Assembly (NCBI RefSeq): GCF_024435355.1 | Contig: NZ_JAMJWG010000016.1 | Coordinates: 62,001-126,000, forward strand | Reading direction: 5' to 3' | DNA length: 64,000 bases | Origin: Streptomyces odontomachi | GTDB taxonomy: Bacteria; Actinomycetota; Actinomycetes; Streptomycetales; Streptomycetaceae | Shown here: piece after piece, positions 34,533-43,360 of the stretch | Layout of the letters: every line of letters starts with the position of its first letter | Position numbering within the stretch: position 1 is the stretch's first letter | Program-made: the position numbers and the translations under genes | The notes under the pieces: generated by a model | The model's input: the letters and a program-made list of their open reading frames with translations, nothing else | Told to the model about the DNA's origin: nothing | Database searches by the model: none

Positions 34533-36451
34533 GCGCCGAGCTCCGCGACCGTTTCTTTGCCCTGTCGACCGGTACGGCCTCCGCGGACGAGGTCGCCCGC
34601 TACCTCGCCGAGGTCGACGCCATCGACACCGAGCCCGTCACCACGCTCGACGGTCTCGCGATCTCCTGGCACCCCACGGCACGCCACAAGGCGGTGCGCT
34701 TCGTCGACGCCGAGCGCATCGACGCCGACGTGCGCGAGCTGTTCGCCCGGCCGAGCACGGCAGCGCCGTACCTGGCCGCCGTCTTCGTCGATCCACGCGA
34801 GCTGTCCTTCCGCACCTTCGAGAACATCCTGCCGCTCGACCGGCTCTTCGAGGACACCCCGCTGAAGCTCGACCTGACGGACCGCGTCGAGCTCACCGAA
34901 GGGGCGTACACGTTCTCCCTGGGGCTCCCGGACGCCGCCCGCGCCTGCCTGGAGCGCCTGGACTCGCTGGACCTGTACGTCCCGCCGCTGAACGCCGGTT
35001 CGCGCGGCGGCGAGCGCTTCATCTTCCACTCGACGCTGCTCGCCGAGGCGCTCACCGAGGCGGTGACCGCGGCGGCCCCGGAACCGCTGCGCGAAGGCTT
35101 CTCGCATGTGAACCCGGTGTTCCGGTGCAACCGCTTCGAGCCCGGTGACCCCCTCTTCCACCGCCACCGCGACACGCCCTACTACGACGCCGAGCGCCAG
35201 CACGTGTCCCGTTACACGGTGCTGATCTACCTCACCGGAGGCACCGGCGATCCCGCGCTGGACCTCACCGAGGGCGTGGAGCTGACCACCGTCGCCCCCT
35301 TCACCTGCGTGATATTCGACCAGCGGTACGAGCACGAGGGCGCGCCCTTCCAGGACGGCCGCAAGGTCTTCCTGCGCACCGAGCTCATCTTCACCGAGTC
35401 CGAGGTGGCCCATGACCCGGAGATCGGCGCCCTGTTCAGCAAGGCCACCTACCTGACCGGCGAGAGCGTCTTCGCTCCCGAGCTCGCCCGGCACGCCGAC
35501 GCGTACTACAACCAGGTGGCCGAGGCCCACTGGAGCGGCCTCACACCCCGGGCCGACCGGGAGCCCTTCGTCCACAAGCAGTTCCGCGGCCTGCATTTCG
35601 TCACGAACGGCTACGACTTCTGGTTCGCCAGGAGCGAGGCGCTCTCCCTCACCGAATGCGCCGCGATCGCACTGCTCGACTACTTCAACTGCAAACTCGG
35701 CGAGAACGCGTTCCGTGCCCTGTGCGAGACGGAGGTGATCGAGGCCGACGACGCCGCCTGGATCCCCGACTTCCTTGCGGGCAGGGCCGGTGAATCCGTC
35801 ATCGCGCCGGTCGACAAGTCCTTCTTCTTCCCCGACCCGGAGGCACCCGACCCTTCGGTCTGCTGCCCGTTCCACCAGTGGTCGGGATTCGACGCCACGC
35901 GCCACGAGGACATCGTCGATCTGTACACGGACGCCCAGAGCTTCGCGGAGGCACACATCCTGCCGGCGCCGATCGTGATGCTCGGCGAGGATGTGCTCCT
36001 CGATCCGGAGAAGTTCGTGATCCAGGACAACGCCATCCACGTGCTCGGCAAGGAGTCGCTCAAGCCGGTGAACTTCGCGGCGTGCTGGAACGCGGGCGGC
36101 CTCCCGGAGAACTACATCGACGTCGCCACGACCGTCGACGTCGCGCACTTCCTCGTACCGCCGATCCTCTTCACCGATTCCGAGCGCCTTTACCACCTGC
36201 GGTTCGACTTCTTCCGCAATTCCTGGATGGTCAAGCACCAGCAGGCGAAGGTCCCCGTTCCCATGATCTACCGCGGGGTGTGCGACGACGGCGACCCCCA
36301 GCCCTGGATGGAAGCCGTCGACCGTTCGCTGGTCCCCGACGAGGACCACTCCGAGCGCCAGGCGGCCCTGTGGTGGATCGACGCACCCGCGGCCACCGGC
36401 GAGCTGTACGAGAGCCTCATCGAAGCCGACTACGACGAGGACGAGGACTAG
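34529..36451 (+). CDS. Large 2OG-Fe(II) oxygenase-like protein coupled to the LRR gene
   Basis: 640 residues from ATG at 34529 (GGAGAAG upstream; overlaps the LRR stop). The middle holds a plausible prolyl-hydroxylase-like site: HxD at His213/Asp215 (LFHRHRDTPYYD), distal His269 (RYEHEG) and basic residues 10-15 further on (Arg279, Lys280, Arg284) that could bind 2-oxoglutarate. The surrounding beta pattern (VSRYTVLIYLTGG ... VFLRTELIF) supports the double-stranded beta-helix. The N-terminal ~190 residues and the C-terminal ~340 (with CCPFHQW) match nothing I recognise. Predicted to hydroxylate a protein or small molecule in the cytoplasm; the coupled LRR protein could be substrate or adaptor. 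That is inference. Confidence 0.7.
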   Translation: MSAELRDRFFALSTGTASADEVARYLAEVDAIDTEPVTTLDGLAISWHPTARHKAVRFVDAERIDADVRELFARPSTAAPYLAAVFVDPRELSFRTFENILPLDRLFEDTPLKLDLTDRVELTEGAYTFSLGLPDAARACLERLDSLDLYVPPLNAGSRGGERFIFHSTLLAEALTEAVTAAAPEPLREGFSHVNPVFRCNRFEPGDPLFHRHRDTPYYDAERQHVSRYTVLIYLTGGTGDPALDLTEGVELTTVAPFTCVIFDQRYEHEGAPFQDGRKVFLRTELIFTESEVAHDPEIGALFSKATYLTGESVFAPELARHADAYYNQVAEAHWSGLTPRADREPFVHKQFRGLHFVTNGYDFWFARSEALSLTECAAIALLDYFNCKLGENAFRALCETEVIEADDAAWIPDFLAGRAGESVIAPVDKSFFFPDPEAPDPSVCCPFHQWSGFDATRHEDIVDLYTDAQSFAEAHILPAPIVMLGEDVLLDPEKFVIQDNAIHVLGKESLKPVNFAACWNAGGLPENYIDVATTVDVAHFLVPPILFTDSERLYHLRFDFFRNSWMVKHQQAKVPVPMIYRGVCDDGDPQPWMEAVDRSLVPDEDHSERQAALWWIDAPAATGELYESLIEADYDEDED

Positions 36452-36505
36452 AGACGGCTAGGGACAACTGGAGACGGCTGGAGACGACTGGAGAGGCATC
36501 GGGTC

Positions 36506-36576
36506 GGGGCCGCTCCTCCGGGTGGCGCACCCCGCTTCCGACCGTCGCTTCCCGGCGATCGGAAGCGGGCGGCCCC
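36506..36576 (+). terminator. Nested inverted repeat after the oxygenase-like gene
   Basis: Outer arms GGGGCCGC (36506-36513) and GCGGCCCC (36569-36576) enclose inner arms CCCGCTTCCGA (36531-36541) and TCGGAAGCGGG (36559-36569), the inner pair perfect over 11 bp. It lies between the oxygenase-like gene and the GlxA regulator. Before it, at about 36450-36496, GGAGACGGCT-like units repeat about four times. Confidence 0.6.
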
Positions 36577-36649
36577 GGGGCGAGGGAACCCGTGAAAGGC
36601 AATTCGGCCTCCCGTTGACCCGGGCAGGTGTGGCAACGACCATGGGGAT

Positions 36650-37654
36650 ATGCCAAAATCCGTGGCCCTGGCCATCAGCGACGGCATCCCCTTATTGGAA
36701 GTCGCGGCACCCTGCGAGATCTTCGGCACCAAGCGGCGCGGGCTCGCCGACTCCTGGTACGACTTCACGGTCTGCGGGTCCCACACGGCCCAGATCGGCG
36801 GCTGGTTCCAGGCGGGCAGGGCACGCCCCCTTTCCGCCTTGGCGGAGGCCGACACGGTCATCGTCCCCGCCTGTCGCAGTGTCGTCGACGGGCCGTCCAA
36901 GGAGTTGGTCGACGCGGTGCGCGCGGCCCATGCCGCAGGGGCCCGCATCGTGTCCATCTGCACCGGTGCCTTCGTGCTGGCCGCCGCCGGCCTGCTGAGG
37001 GGCCGCCGGGCCACCACGCACTGGATGCACACGGACCTGCTCGCCGCCCGCCATCCGGAGGTGCAGGTCGACCGGGACGTGCTGTACGTGGACGAGGGTG
37101 ACGTCCTCACCTCCGCCGGCAAGGCGGCCGGCTTGGACCTGTGTCTGCACATCGTCCGGCTGGACTACGGCGCGGCGGTGGCCAACGGCCTGGCCCGCAT
37201 CCTGGTCATGCCCCCGCACCGGGACGGCGGTCAGGCCCAGTTCGTCGCGCCCGCGGCGCCCCGTGGGCAGAGCGCCGCGCTCGGCGAGCTGCTGCACTGG
37301 GCCACCGCCCGGTTGGACGAGCCGCTCACCGTGCCTGACCTCGCCCGCCACGCGAGGATGAGCACCCGCACCCTCAACCGCCGGTTCACCGCGGCCACCG
37401 GCATGACCCCGTTGCAGTGGCTCCTCAGCCAGCGGATCTACCACGCCCAGCAGCTGTTGGAGACCACGGACCACAGCATCGAGCAGATCGCCGCCCAGAC
37501 CGGCATGGGCACGGCGACGACCCTGCGGCGGCACTTCAACCGCACGGTGGGGGTGCCTCCGGACACCTATCGGCGCACGTTCCGCGCGGGCGTGCTCCGG
37601 CAGGGGAACGGCGTGCCCCGGCAGGGGAATGGGGCGTCGCGCCCGGGGGCCTGA
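36650..37654 (+). CDS. GlxA-family transcriptional regulator (DJ-1/PfpI plus AraC HTH)
   Basis: 334 residues from ATG at 36650. The N-terminal DJ-1/PfpI-like domain (about 4-170) keeps the nucleophile-elbow Cys in SICTGAFVLAAAGLL. The C-terminal AraC-type double helix-turn-helix (about 215-312) includes LTVPDLARHARMSTRTLNRRF and IEQIAAQTGMGTATTLRRHF. The last residues repeat RQGNGVPRQGNG. Codon 15 is TTA (36692-36694), so translation probably depends on bldA. In this family the DJ-1 domain is a ligand or redox sensor. Target unknown; the convergent MFS gene lies next to it. Confidence 0.9.
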   Translation: MPKSVALAISDGIPLLEVAAPCEIFGTKRRGLADSWYDFTVCGSHTAQIGGWFQAGRARPLSALAEADTVIVPACRSVVDGPSKELVDAVRAAHAAGARIVSICTGAFVLAAAGLLRGRRATTHWMHTDLLAARHPEVQVDRDVLYVDEGDVLTSAGKAAGLDLCLHIVRLDYGAAVANGLARILVMPPHRDGGQAQFVAPAAPRGQSAALGELLHWATARLDEPLTVPDLARHARMSTRTLNRRFTAATGMTPLQWLLSQRIYHAQQLLETTDHSIEQIAAQTGMGTATTLRRHFNRTVGVPPDTYRRTFRAGVLRQGNGVPRQGNGASRPGA

Positions 37655-37678
37655 CGCGCGCCGGGCGCCCGCGTGGGA

Positions 37679-39019
37679 TCACTCCTGCGGCACGGCAGCG
37701 CGTCGCGTGCCGGCGACGGCCGTCACGGTCAGCAGCAGCGCCGGGAGAAGCAGGACCGCGGCGAACACGGCCAGCATCGGGTACCCGAAGGTGGAGACGG
37801 TGATCCCGGCCAGCGCGGTGCCGCCGGCACCGCAGACCAGCATCAACGTGTCCGAGAAACCCTGCACCAGCAGCCGCTGCTCGGCGGCGACCGACTCGGA
37901 CAGCAGGGTCGATCCGGTGACCAGCATGCAGGACCAGCCGAGTCCCAGCAGCAGCATGCCGAGCGCCGACTGGAAGGTCACCATGGCCGGCGACGTGCCG
38001 AGCAGCAGCAGCGCGAGCCCGCTGGTGAGCAGACCGCCGAGCAGCGCGGGCGGCCGGCCCAGCCGGTCGGCGGCCAGGCCGAACAGCGGCGAGAAGCCCG
38101 ACATGCCCGCCAGGTGCATGCTGAACACCAGGGCGACCAGGCCGATGCCGGACGTGGCGCCGTGGTCGTGGTCGGCGTGGCCCATGTGGAGCATCGTCAT
38201 CGACATCATGGACACCATGACCGTCTGGCTGGTGGCCAGCGTCACCACGCTCAGTCGGGCACCGGGCACGGCGAGGGTGCGGGACACCGCCTGCCGCCAC
38301 TGCCCGCGCCGCTTCGACGACCGGCCGGTCGCGGCCTGAAGGTCGCTTCGGGCGGTGAGCAGCGGATCGGGGCGCAGCCGCAGCGTGACCAGCGCCGCCG
38401 CCATCACGAACCCGGCCAGCGAGAAGAGGAAGTCACCGGACAGGTCGGGTATGCCCACCATGCGGGCGACGGCCGCGCCGGCACCGGCCAGGTTCGGCCC
38501 GGTGATCGTGCCGATCGTGCCGGACCACAGCACGAAGGACACCGCGCGCCCGCGGTTCCGGTCGGACGCCAGGTCCCCGGCGGCGAACCTGGCCTGGAAG
38601 CCGGCGGCCGAAGCGAAGCCGTAGCAGGCCATGCCGACCAGGTATATCCAGAAGTTGCCCGCCACCGCGCCGAGCACGCATATCACCGCGCCCACCGCGC
38701 CCATCAGGTACCCGGTCACCAGGCCGCGCCGGCGCCCGCCGCGGTCCGCCAGGGTGGCCAGCACGGTCGCGGCGAGCGCCGAGCCGAGGGTGGAGGCGGT
38801 CAGCTCGAACCCGACCAGGGTGATCGAGTCCGCCAGTTGGGCCGCCAGCAGCGTGGCGACTCCGGTGCCGGTGGCGACGCCCACCCCGGCGACTATCTGG
38901 GTCAACGCCAGGGTGCGTACGGTGCGGCGCTGGAGCGCGGCACGGTCGGATGGACCGTCGGACAGGGGGGTGGCGACTGCCTCTGCCTCTTCCGCCTCGT
39001 CTGCCTCGTGCTGGTCCAT
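37679..39019 (-). CDS. MFS transporter
   Basis: 446 residues from ATG at 39019 (GGAG upstream). Twelve transmembrane segments are predicted. The family loop motif between helices 2 and 3 appears as LADRGGRRRGLVTG and its repeat as LAADRLGRPPALLG. The N-terminus is acidic. A His-rich loop MLHMGHADHDHGATSG near residue 290 is unusual and could bind metal or sense pH. Substrate unknown; efflux is likely by general similarity. The LysR gene upstream on the same strand may regulate it. Confidence 0.87.
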   Translation of the reverse strand: MDQHEADEAEEAEAVATPLSDGPSDRAALQRRTVRTLALTQIVAGVGVATGTGVATLLAAQLADSITLVGFELTASTLGSALAATVLATLADRGGRRRGLVTGYLMGAVGAVICVLGAVAGNFWIYLVGMACYGFASAAGFQARFAAGDLASDRNRGRAVSFVLWSGTIGTITGPNLAGAGAAVARMVGIPDLSGDFLFSLAGFVMAAALVTLRLRPDPLLTARSDLQAATGRSSKRRGQWRQAVSRTLAVPGARLSVVTLATSQTVMVSMMSMTMLHMGHADHDHGATSGIGLVALVFSMHLAGMSGFSPLFGLAADRLGRPPALLGGLLTSGLALLLLGTSPAMVTFQSALGMLLLGLGWSCMLVTGSTLLSESVAAEQRLLVQGFSDTLMLVCGAGGTALAGITVSTFGYPMLAVFAAVLLLPALLLTVTAVAGTRRAAVPQE

Positions 39020-39137
39020 CGCCGCTCCAGGTTCTGCCGACGTCAGGACCCGGTCAGCGCCGATACATGACGATGCCGTTGTCGTGGGCACCCTCGTGCC
39101 CGGTCGGTTGCCGGCCGCACAGCACGGTACGTCACCC

Positions 39138-40046
39138 TCAGGTGGGAACGGTTTCCGGCCATGTGGCGGGCGTCGCGAAGGCGCGGCGGCAGTGCCGTAT
39201 CAACTGCCGGAGGGCGGGGTTCGCCGACTGCCTCCAGGCCAGCGACAGCAGCGCCGCCGCGTCCACGTCCTCGATCCGGCGCGCCGTCAGCAGGGGCTCG
39301 TGCTGGGTGACCATGGACTCGGTGAGGACGGCCGCGCCGAGGCCCCGGATCGCCAGGTCGGCGACGGCGGTGGGGGCGCTGGCCTGGCAGGCGATGTCGG
39401 GCCGGATGCCGCGCGTCGCACAGGCCTGGTCGAAGACGGCGCGGACCCCGGTGCCCGTCGGCAGGCTCACCAGCGGATGGGCACCGAGGTCGGCCAGCCT
39501 CACCCGGGATCGTTCGCCCAGCGGGTGTCCCGGCGGCACGGCGACGACGAGCCGCTCGCGCACGATCTCGTACGCCTCGAGGCCCTTCGGCGTCGCCTCG
39601 GCCGTACCGATCAGGGCCAGGTCGAGCGTGCCGGCGCGCAGCCGCTCCACCAGGCGGTCGGAGGTGTCCTCGTGCAGCGTGATCTCCACACCGGGGTGGT
39701 CCTGACGGAATGCGGAGAGTGCGTCGAAGAGGGGGGTGATCGTGCAGGCGGTCACCATGCCGACCACGAGCCGGCCCCGGATCAGGCCGTTCACCTCGTC
39801 GACCGCCTGGCGCAGTGCCGCGGCGGAGGCCAGCGCGGCGCGGGCATGGCCCAGCGCGGCCGTCCCGGCCGGGGTGAGGCGTGCGCTCCGCCCGGACCGG
39901 TCGATGAGCATGGCCCCCAGCTCCTGCTCCAGCTGCCTGATCTGGGCGCTCACCCCGGACTGGCTGATGTGCACCCGCTCGGCGGCCCGGGTGAAGTGCG
40001 CCTCCTCGGCTACCGCGACGAAGTACTCCAGCTGCCTCAATTCCAT
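39138..40046 (-). CDS. LysR-family transcriptional regulator
   Basis: 302 residues from ATG at 40046. The N-terminal winged helix-turn-helix MELRQLEYFVAVAEEAHFTRAAERVHISQSGVSAQIRQLEQELG is canonical. The C-terminal effector domain has the periplasmic-binding-like pattern (RGRLVVGMVTACTITPLFDAL). It lies upstream of the MFS gene on the same strand and divergent from the SnoaL-like gene. An AT-rich dyad (40052-40074) in the shared promoter is a likely LysR box. Confidence 0.92.
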   Translation of the reverse strand: MELRQLEYFVAVAEEAHFTRAAERVHISQSGVSAQIRQLEQELGAMLIDRSGRSARLTPAGTAALGHARAALASAAALRQAVDEVNGLIRGRLVVGMVTACTITPLFDALSAFRQDHPGVEITLHEDTSDRLVERLRAGTLDLALIGTAEATPKGLEAYEIVRERLVVAVPPGHPLGERSRVRLADLGAHPLVSLPTGTGVRAVFDQACATRGIRPDIACQASAPTAVADLAIRGLGAAVLTESMVTQHEPLLTARRIEDVDAAALLSLAWRQSANPALRQLIRHCRRAFATPATWPETVPT

Positions 40047-40051
40047 AACCA

Positions 40052-40074
40052 GTAATTCTAGCAATCATGATTAC
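40052..40074. promoter_or_regulatory. Candidate LysR operator
   Basis: GTAAT-N13-ATTAC (40052-40074), overlapping a perfect palindrome AATCATGATT (40063-40072), immediately upstream of the LysR start. It is AT-rich against a GC-rich background and near the general T-N11-A size. Probable autoregulatory site. A second GC-rich pair of repeats (GGGAGTCCGTCCC / GGGAGTCCCTCCC) follows at about 40124-40164. Confidence 0.55.
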
Positions 40075-40185
40075 CATCTGTTGGACTTCTCATGAGCGGT
40101 CGCTGATCCTTGATCGTGAAGGGCGGGAGTCCGTCCCGGCCGAGGAGGGACGGGAGTCCCTCCCACCGAGCGAAAGGATCAGGCC

Positions 40186-40566
40186 GTGTCGCAGCACGAG
40201 AAGGCCCAGCACCCGGAGGACCTCACCCGGCTGTTCGTCCGGTACGCCAACGCGGGGGACGCCGAGGGCGTCGCCTCCCTCTACGAGGAGGACGCCGTCA
40301 TGGCCTACCCGCCGGGCCACCAGACGGTGGGCCGCGCGGCCATCCGGACGCTCTGGGAGAAAGTGCTGGCCAACGCCCCGCGCTTCGAACCGGAACCACC
40401 GCTTCCCACCCTGGTCAGCGGCGACATCGCGCTCACCTCGACACCACCGAAGGACGGCACGGGTGCCCGCGCCCAGGTCGTCCGTCGCCAACCGGACGGC
40501 ACCTGGCTCCGTCTGCTGGACCAGCCGGAGTTCATGACACCGGACACCGCGCGGACGACCGGCTGA
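40186..40566 (+). CDS. SnoaL/NTF2-like small protein
   Basis: 126 residues from GTG at 40186, with AAAGGA nine to ten bases before. The pattern LTRLFVRYANAGDAEGVASLYEEDAVMAYPPGHQTVGRAAIRTLW is typical of the NTF2-like superfamily (YybH/DUF4440-like), followed by a beta-sheet region. Catalytic role unknown. Divergent from the LysR regulator, which may control it. Confidence 0.85.
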   Translation: MSQHEKAQHPEDLTRLFVRYANAGDAEGVASLYEEDAVMAYPPGHQTVGRAAIRTLWEKVLANAPRFEPEPPLPTLVSGDIALTSTPPKDGTGARAQVVRRQPDGTWLRLLDQPEFMTPDTARTTG

Positions 40567-40669
40567 GGGACGCGTCTTGCCGGTTCGCACCCTGCCGATC
40601 GGCACGCTGCCGGCACGTACCCCGCCGGCCCGTACCCAGCCGGTCCCCGTGCTCCCCTTCCGTGGCCTC

Positions 40670-40681
40670 TAGGCTGGGCGC
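40670..40681 (+). promoter_or_regulatory. Leaderless promoter of the amidotransferase gene
   Basis: TAGGCT at 40670-40675 followed by six bases and the ATG at 40682; no ribosome-binding site. Confidence 0.55.
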
Positions 40682-41452
40682 ATGGCAACCGCGCTGGTGG
40701 TGCAGAACTCCAAGACCGGCGGTCCGGGCCGCTGGGGGCCCTGGCTCACCGAGGCGAGCCTGACGCCGCAGGTCGTGCAGGCGCACACCGGCGCACCGCT
40801 CCCGTCCCGCCTGGAGCATGACGCGCTGATGGTGCTGGGCGGCGGGTTCATGCCGGACGACGCGGCCCGTGCCCCGTGGCTCCCGGCCGTACGGCGCCTG
40901 GTGGGCGAGGCCCTGACCCGTGGCGTGTGCTACTTCGGCATCTGCCTGGGCGGCCAACTCCTGGCACAGCACGCGGGAGGCGAGGTACGGGCCGGCCACG
41001 GGACGCCGGAGTTCGGCAGCACCCGTCTGACCCTGCGGCCCGAGGCGGCCGGTGACCCGCTCTTCGGCGACCTGCCGCCCGCGGTGTCCGCGATCGAGAA
41101 CCACATCGACCAGATCACCAGGCTCCCCGCGGACGCCGTCTGGCTCGCCTCCTCAGACGACTGCCCCCACCAGGCCTTCCGCCTGGGACCCGCCGCATGG
41201 GGTGTGCAGTTCCACCCGGAGGCCGACGCCGATCGCATCCAGCGCTGGGCGACCCCGCGTCTGGCTGCGCACGGCGTCGACCGCGACGCCCTGCACCGCG
41301 AGGCACTGGCAGCCGAGCCGGCCTCGGCCGAGGTCTGGCGGAGGGTCGCCCACCGCTTCGCCCGCCTGGCCACGGGCGCCGCTGCCCCGGATGCCGCTGC
41401 CCCGGGCGCCCCTGCCCCAGGGACCCGGCGGACCGGGTCCACCACGCCGTAG
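40682..41452 (+). CDS. Class I glutamine amidotransferase-like protein
   Basis: 256 residues. Catalytic triad positions: Cys in FGICLGGQLLAQ (about residue 87), His and Glu in WGVQFHPEAD. The oxyanion segment VLGGGFMPDD fits the class I GATase fold. As a stand-alone domain it may hydrolyse gamma-glutamyl compounds or deliver ammonia to an unknown partner. The C-terminal ~30 residues are Ala/Pro-rich. Transcription appears leaderless. Confidence 0.87.
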   Translation: MATALVVQNSKTGGPGRWGPWLTEASLTPQVVQAHTGAPLPSRLEHDALMVLGGGFMPDDAARAPWLPAVRRLVGEALTRGVCYFGICLGGQLLAQHAGGEVRAGHGTPEFGSTRLTLRPEAAGDPLFGDLPPAVSAIENHIDQITRLPADAVWLASSDDCPHQAFRLGPAAWGVQFHPEADADRIQRWATPRLAAHGVDRDALHREALAAEPASAEVWRRVAHRFARLATGAAAPDAAAPGAPAPGTRRTGSTTP

Positions 41453-41508
41453 TCCGACGGTCGGCCGGCTCACCCTGTTCCGCGTTCTCCGCCTTCTCCG
41501 CGTTCTCC

Positions 41509-41536
41509 GGGTTTTACGGGTTTACGGGTTTACGGG
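41509..41536. repeat. GGGTTTAC tandem repeat across the GntR gene end
   Basis: GGGTTTTAC GGGTTTAC GGGTTTAC GGG at 41509-41536 covers the last codons and stop of the GntR gene. A second repeat, CGTTCTCC/CCTTCTCC, adjoins at 41482-41508. Confidence 0.6.
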
Positions 41537-42292
41537 CTCTCCGGAGGGGTCGACCTCCGGCAGCGTCTCGATGACGCTGCGCAGATGGGCGCGGGCGGCG
41601 CGTTCGGCGGCGTCGGGGTCATGGGCGCAGACGGCTTCGATGATCGCCAGGTGCTGCGGAAGGGAGACGTGCGGCCGGCCGGGGTGCATGGCGAGCTTGA
41701 ACTGGTGGCGGACGCTCTGCGCGCGCAGTCGCTCCAGCACCTCCGACGCCGTCCGCTGGCCGCTGATCGCCCTGATGCGGCCGTGCAGTTCCTCGTTCAG
41801 CCGGGAGTAGCCGAGCACATCGCCGGAGGAGACGGCCGAGCGCATGCTCTCCCCGATCTCCGCCAGTTCCTCGGTCTCCTCCTCGGTGATCCGCTCAGCG
41901 GCCTTGGCGGCGCACAGTCCCTCGACCACCAGCCGCACCTCGGTGATCTCGACGGCCTCGGCGAGCGAGATCGCACGGACCCGGGCACCACGGTTCTGGA
42001 CCCGTTCGACGAGGCCTTCCTTCGCCAGCTCCAGCAGGGCGGCGCGTACGCTCGCACGAGCGGCGGCGAACTGCTCGGACAGGTCGGCCTCGACCAGGCG
42101 CTGGTTCGGCACGAACTCACCGCGGAGGATGGCCTCCCGGATGCCGGTCACCACCGATGGGCGCCCGCTCTCGGCATCGGCAGCGCGGGCGGCCGCACGG
42201 CTGCCGTCACCGCTGCCGCTGCCCCTGCCGCCGCTCCTGCTGCTGGTTCTCCCCTTGGGCTTGCTGTGAGCATCGCCCTCGCCGGTCGGCAC
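41522..42292 (-). CDS. GntR-family regulator, FCD (FadR/VanR) subfamily
   Basis: 256 residues from GTG at 42292 (GGGGGAAAGG upstream). After a Ser/Gly/Arg-rich leader of ~40 residues comes a winged HTH (VVTGIREAILRGEFVPNQRLVEADLSEQFAAARASVRAALLELAKEGLVERV). An all-helical FCD ligand domain follows with the metal-binding His residues (NEELHGRI, QHLAIIEAV, RAHLRSVI). The ligand is probably a small organic acid. Divergent from the aminotransferase over ~150 bp, which it may regulate. Confidence 0.9.
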   Translation of the reverse strand: MPTGEGDAHSKPKGRTSSRSGGRGSGSGDGSRAAARAADAESGRPSVVTGIREAILRGEFVPNQRLVEADLSEQFAAARASVRAALLELAKEGLVERVQNRGARVRAISLAEAVEITEVRLVVEGLCAAKAAERITEEETEELAEIGESMRSAVSSGDVLGYSRLNEELHGRIRAISGQRTASEVLERLRAQSVRHQFKLAMHPGRPHVSLPQHLAIIEAVCAHDPDAAERAARAHLRSVIETLPEVDPSGEPVNP

Positions 42293-42446
42293 TGCCTTTC
42301 CCCCATCCGCAGGTACGCACGTTCCTCATCCGCGGGTCACACACGCGTCCGCGTCCCAGGTTACGTGCGCTCCCTCGTCCAGGGTCGAGCGCACGGCCGG
42401 GCCCGCACCCCCTGGCCCGGGACGAGCCCTTGCCAGACTGTGCCGC

Positions 42447-43250
42447 ATGGCCCTCCTGAACGGACACCCGGCGGACCCCGGCGCCGTGCGTGCCCTCGCG
42501 CTCGGCAACTACGGCCACTTCACCACCCTGCGGGTGGAGGACCAGCACGTGCGCGGCCTCGGCCGGCACCTGGAGCGGCTGGTGCGGGACTGCCGCGCGG
42601 TGTTCGGCACCGACCTGGATCCGGAGCGTGTCCGGCACCAGCTACGCGAAGCCGTGGGGGGCAGGTCCGGCGCCTTCGTCGCCCGCGTCACCGTCTTCGA
42701 TCCCGGCCTGGACCTGGAACGACCGGTCGCGGCGAAGGATCCGCACGTCCTCGTCACGCATCGACCGGCCGGCCCGCAGCCGCCGCCCCCGCTGACGGTG
42801 CGCGTCACCCGGTACCAGCGGGACGTACCCGAGGTGAAGCACACCGCCCTGTTCGGTGCCCTGCACCACCGGCGCGCCGCGCAACTGGCCGGTTCCGACG
42901 ACGCCCTGTTCGTCGACGCATACGGCCACATCTCCGAGGGCCCGACCTGGAACGTCGGTTTCGTCGACGCCGACGGCACGGTGGTGTGGCCCCGTGCGGA
43001 CGTCCTGCCCGGCATCACGATGGCCCAGCTGAAGGACCTGCACGAGCACCGCACCGTCCCCGTCGTCGCCGCCTCCCTCACCGGCATGCGGGCCGCCTTC
43101 GCCACGAACACCGCCGTCGGGGTCCGGGAGATCGTTGAAATCCGGGGGATCGACGCCGCCGATGACGGCCGGGTCCGGTACGCGCCCGAGCATCCGGTCC
43201 TCGCGCGGCTGCGGGAGGTCCATCTCGCCCTGCCGGGAGAGCGGCTGTAG
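42447..43250 (+). CDS. Class IV aminotransferase (PLP)
   Basis: 267 residues from ATG at 42447. The PLP Lys lies in VPEVKHTALFGALHHRR (about residue 134) and the cofactor-phosphate region is ISEGPTWNVGFV (about 170-181). Fold and length resemble branched-chain aminotransferases and 4-amino-4-deoxychorismate lyase, but typical residues for either are not decisive. Divergent from the GntR regulator. Ends before a strong bidirectional hairpin. Confidence 0.87.
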   Translation: MALLNGHPADPGAVRALALGNYGHFTTLRVEDQHVRGLGRHLERLVRDCRAVFGTDLDPERVRHQLREAVGGRSGAFVARVTVFDPGLDLERPVAAKDPHVLVTHRPAGPQPPPPLTVRVTRYQRDVPEVKHTALFGALHHRRAAQLAGSDDALFVDAYGHISEGPTWNVGFVDADGTVVWPRADVLPGITMAQLKDLHEHRTVPVVAASLTGMRAAFATNTAVGVREIVEIRGIDAADDGRVRYAPEHPVLARLREVHLALPGERL

Positions 43251-43306
43251 GGCACGGGCCATGAGTTCGGCGATCGCGCCGTCAGGCACGGGGACAGCGG
43301 TGCGAC

Positions 43307-43337
43307 GGTCAGCCGCCCTTTCCGGGGACGGCTGACC
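43307..43337. terminator. Bidirectional hairpin terminator
   Basis: GGTCAGCCG (43307-43315) and CGGCTGACC (43329-43337) pair perfectly, loop 13 nt. It lies between the convergent aminotransferase and small secreted protein genes. Confidence 0.7.
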
Positions 43338-43360
43338 AGCGGATGGCTTTCGCTACATCA

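Noticed and set aside
41509-41536. GGGTTTAC repeats considered as telomere-like sequence
   Set aside because: Only three copies inside a gene end; Streptomyces telomeres are palindromic and unlike this.
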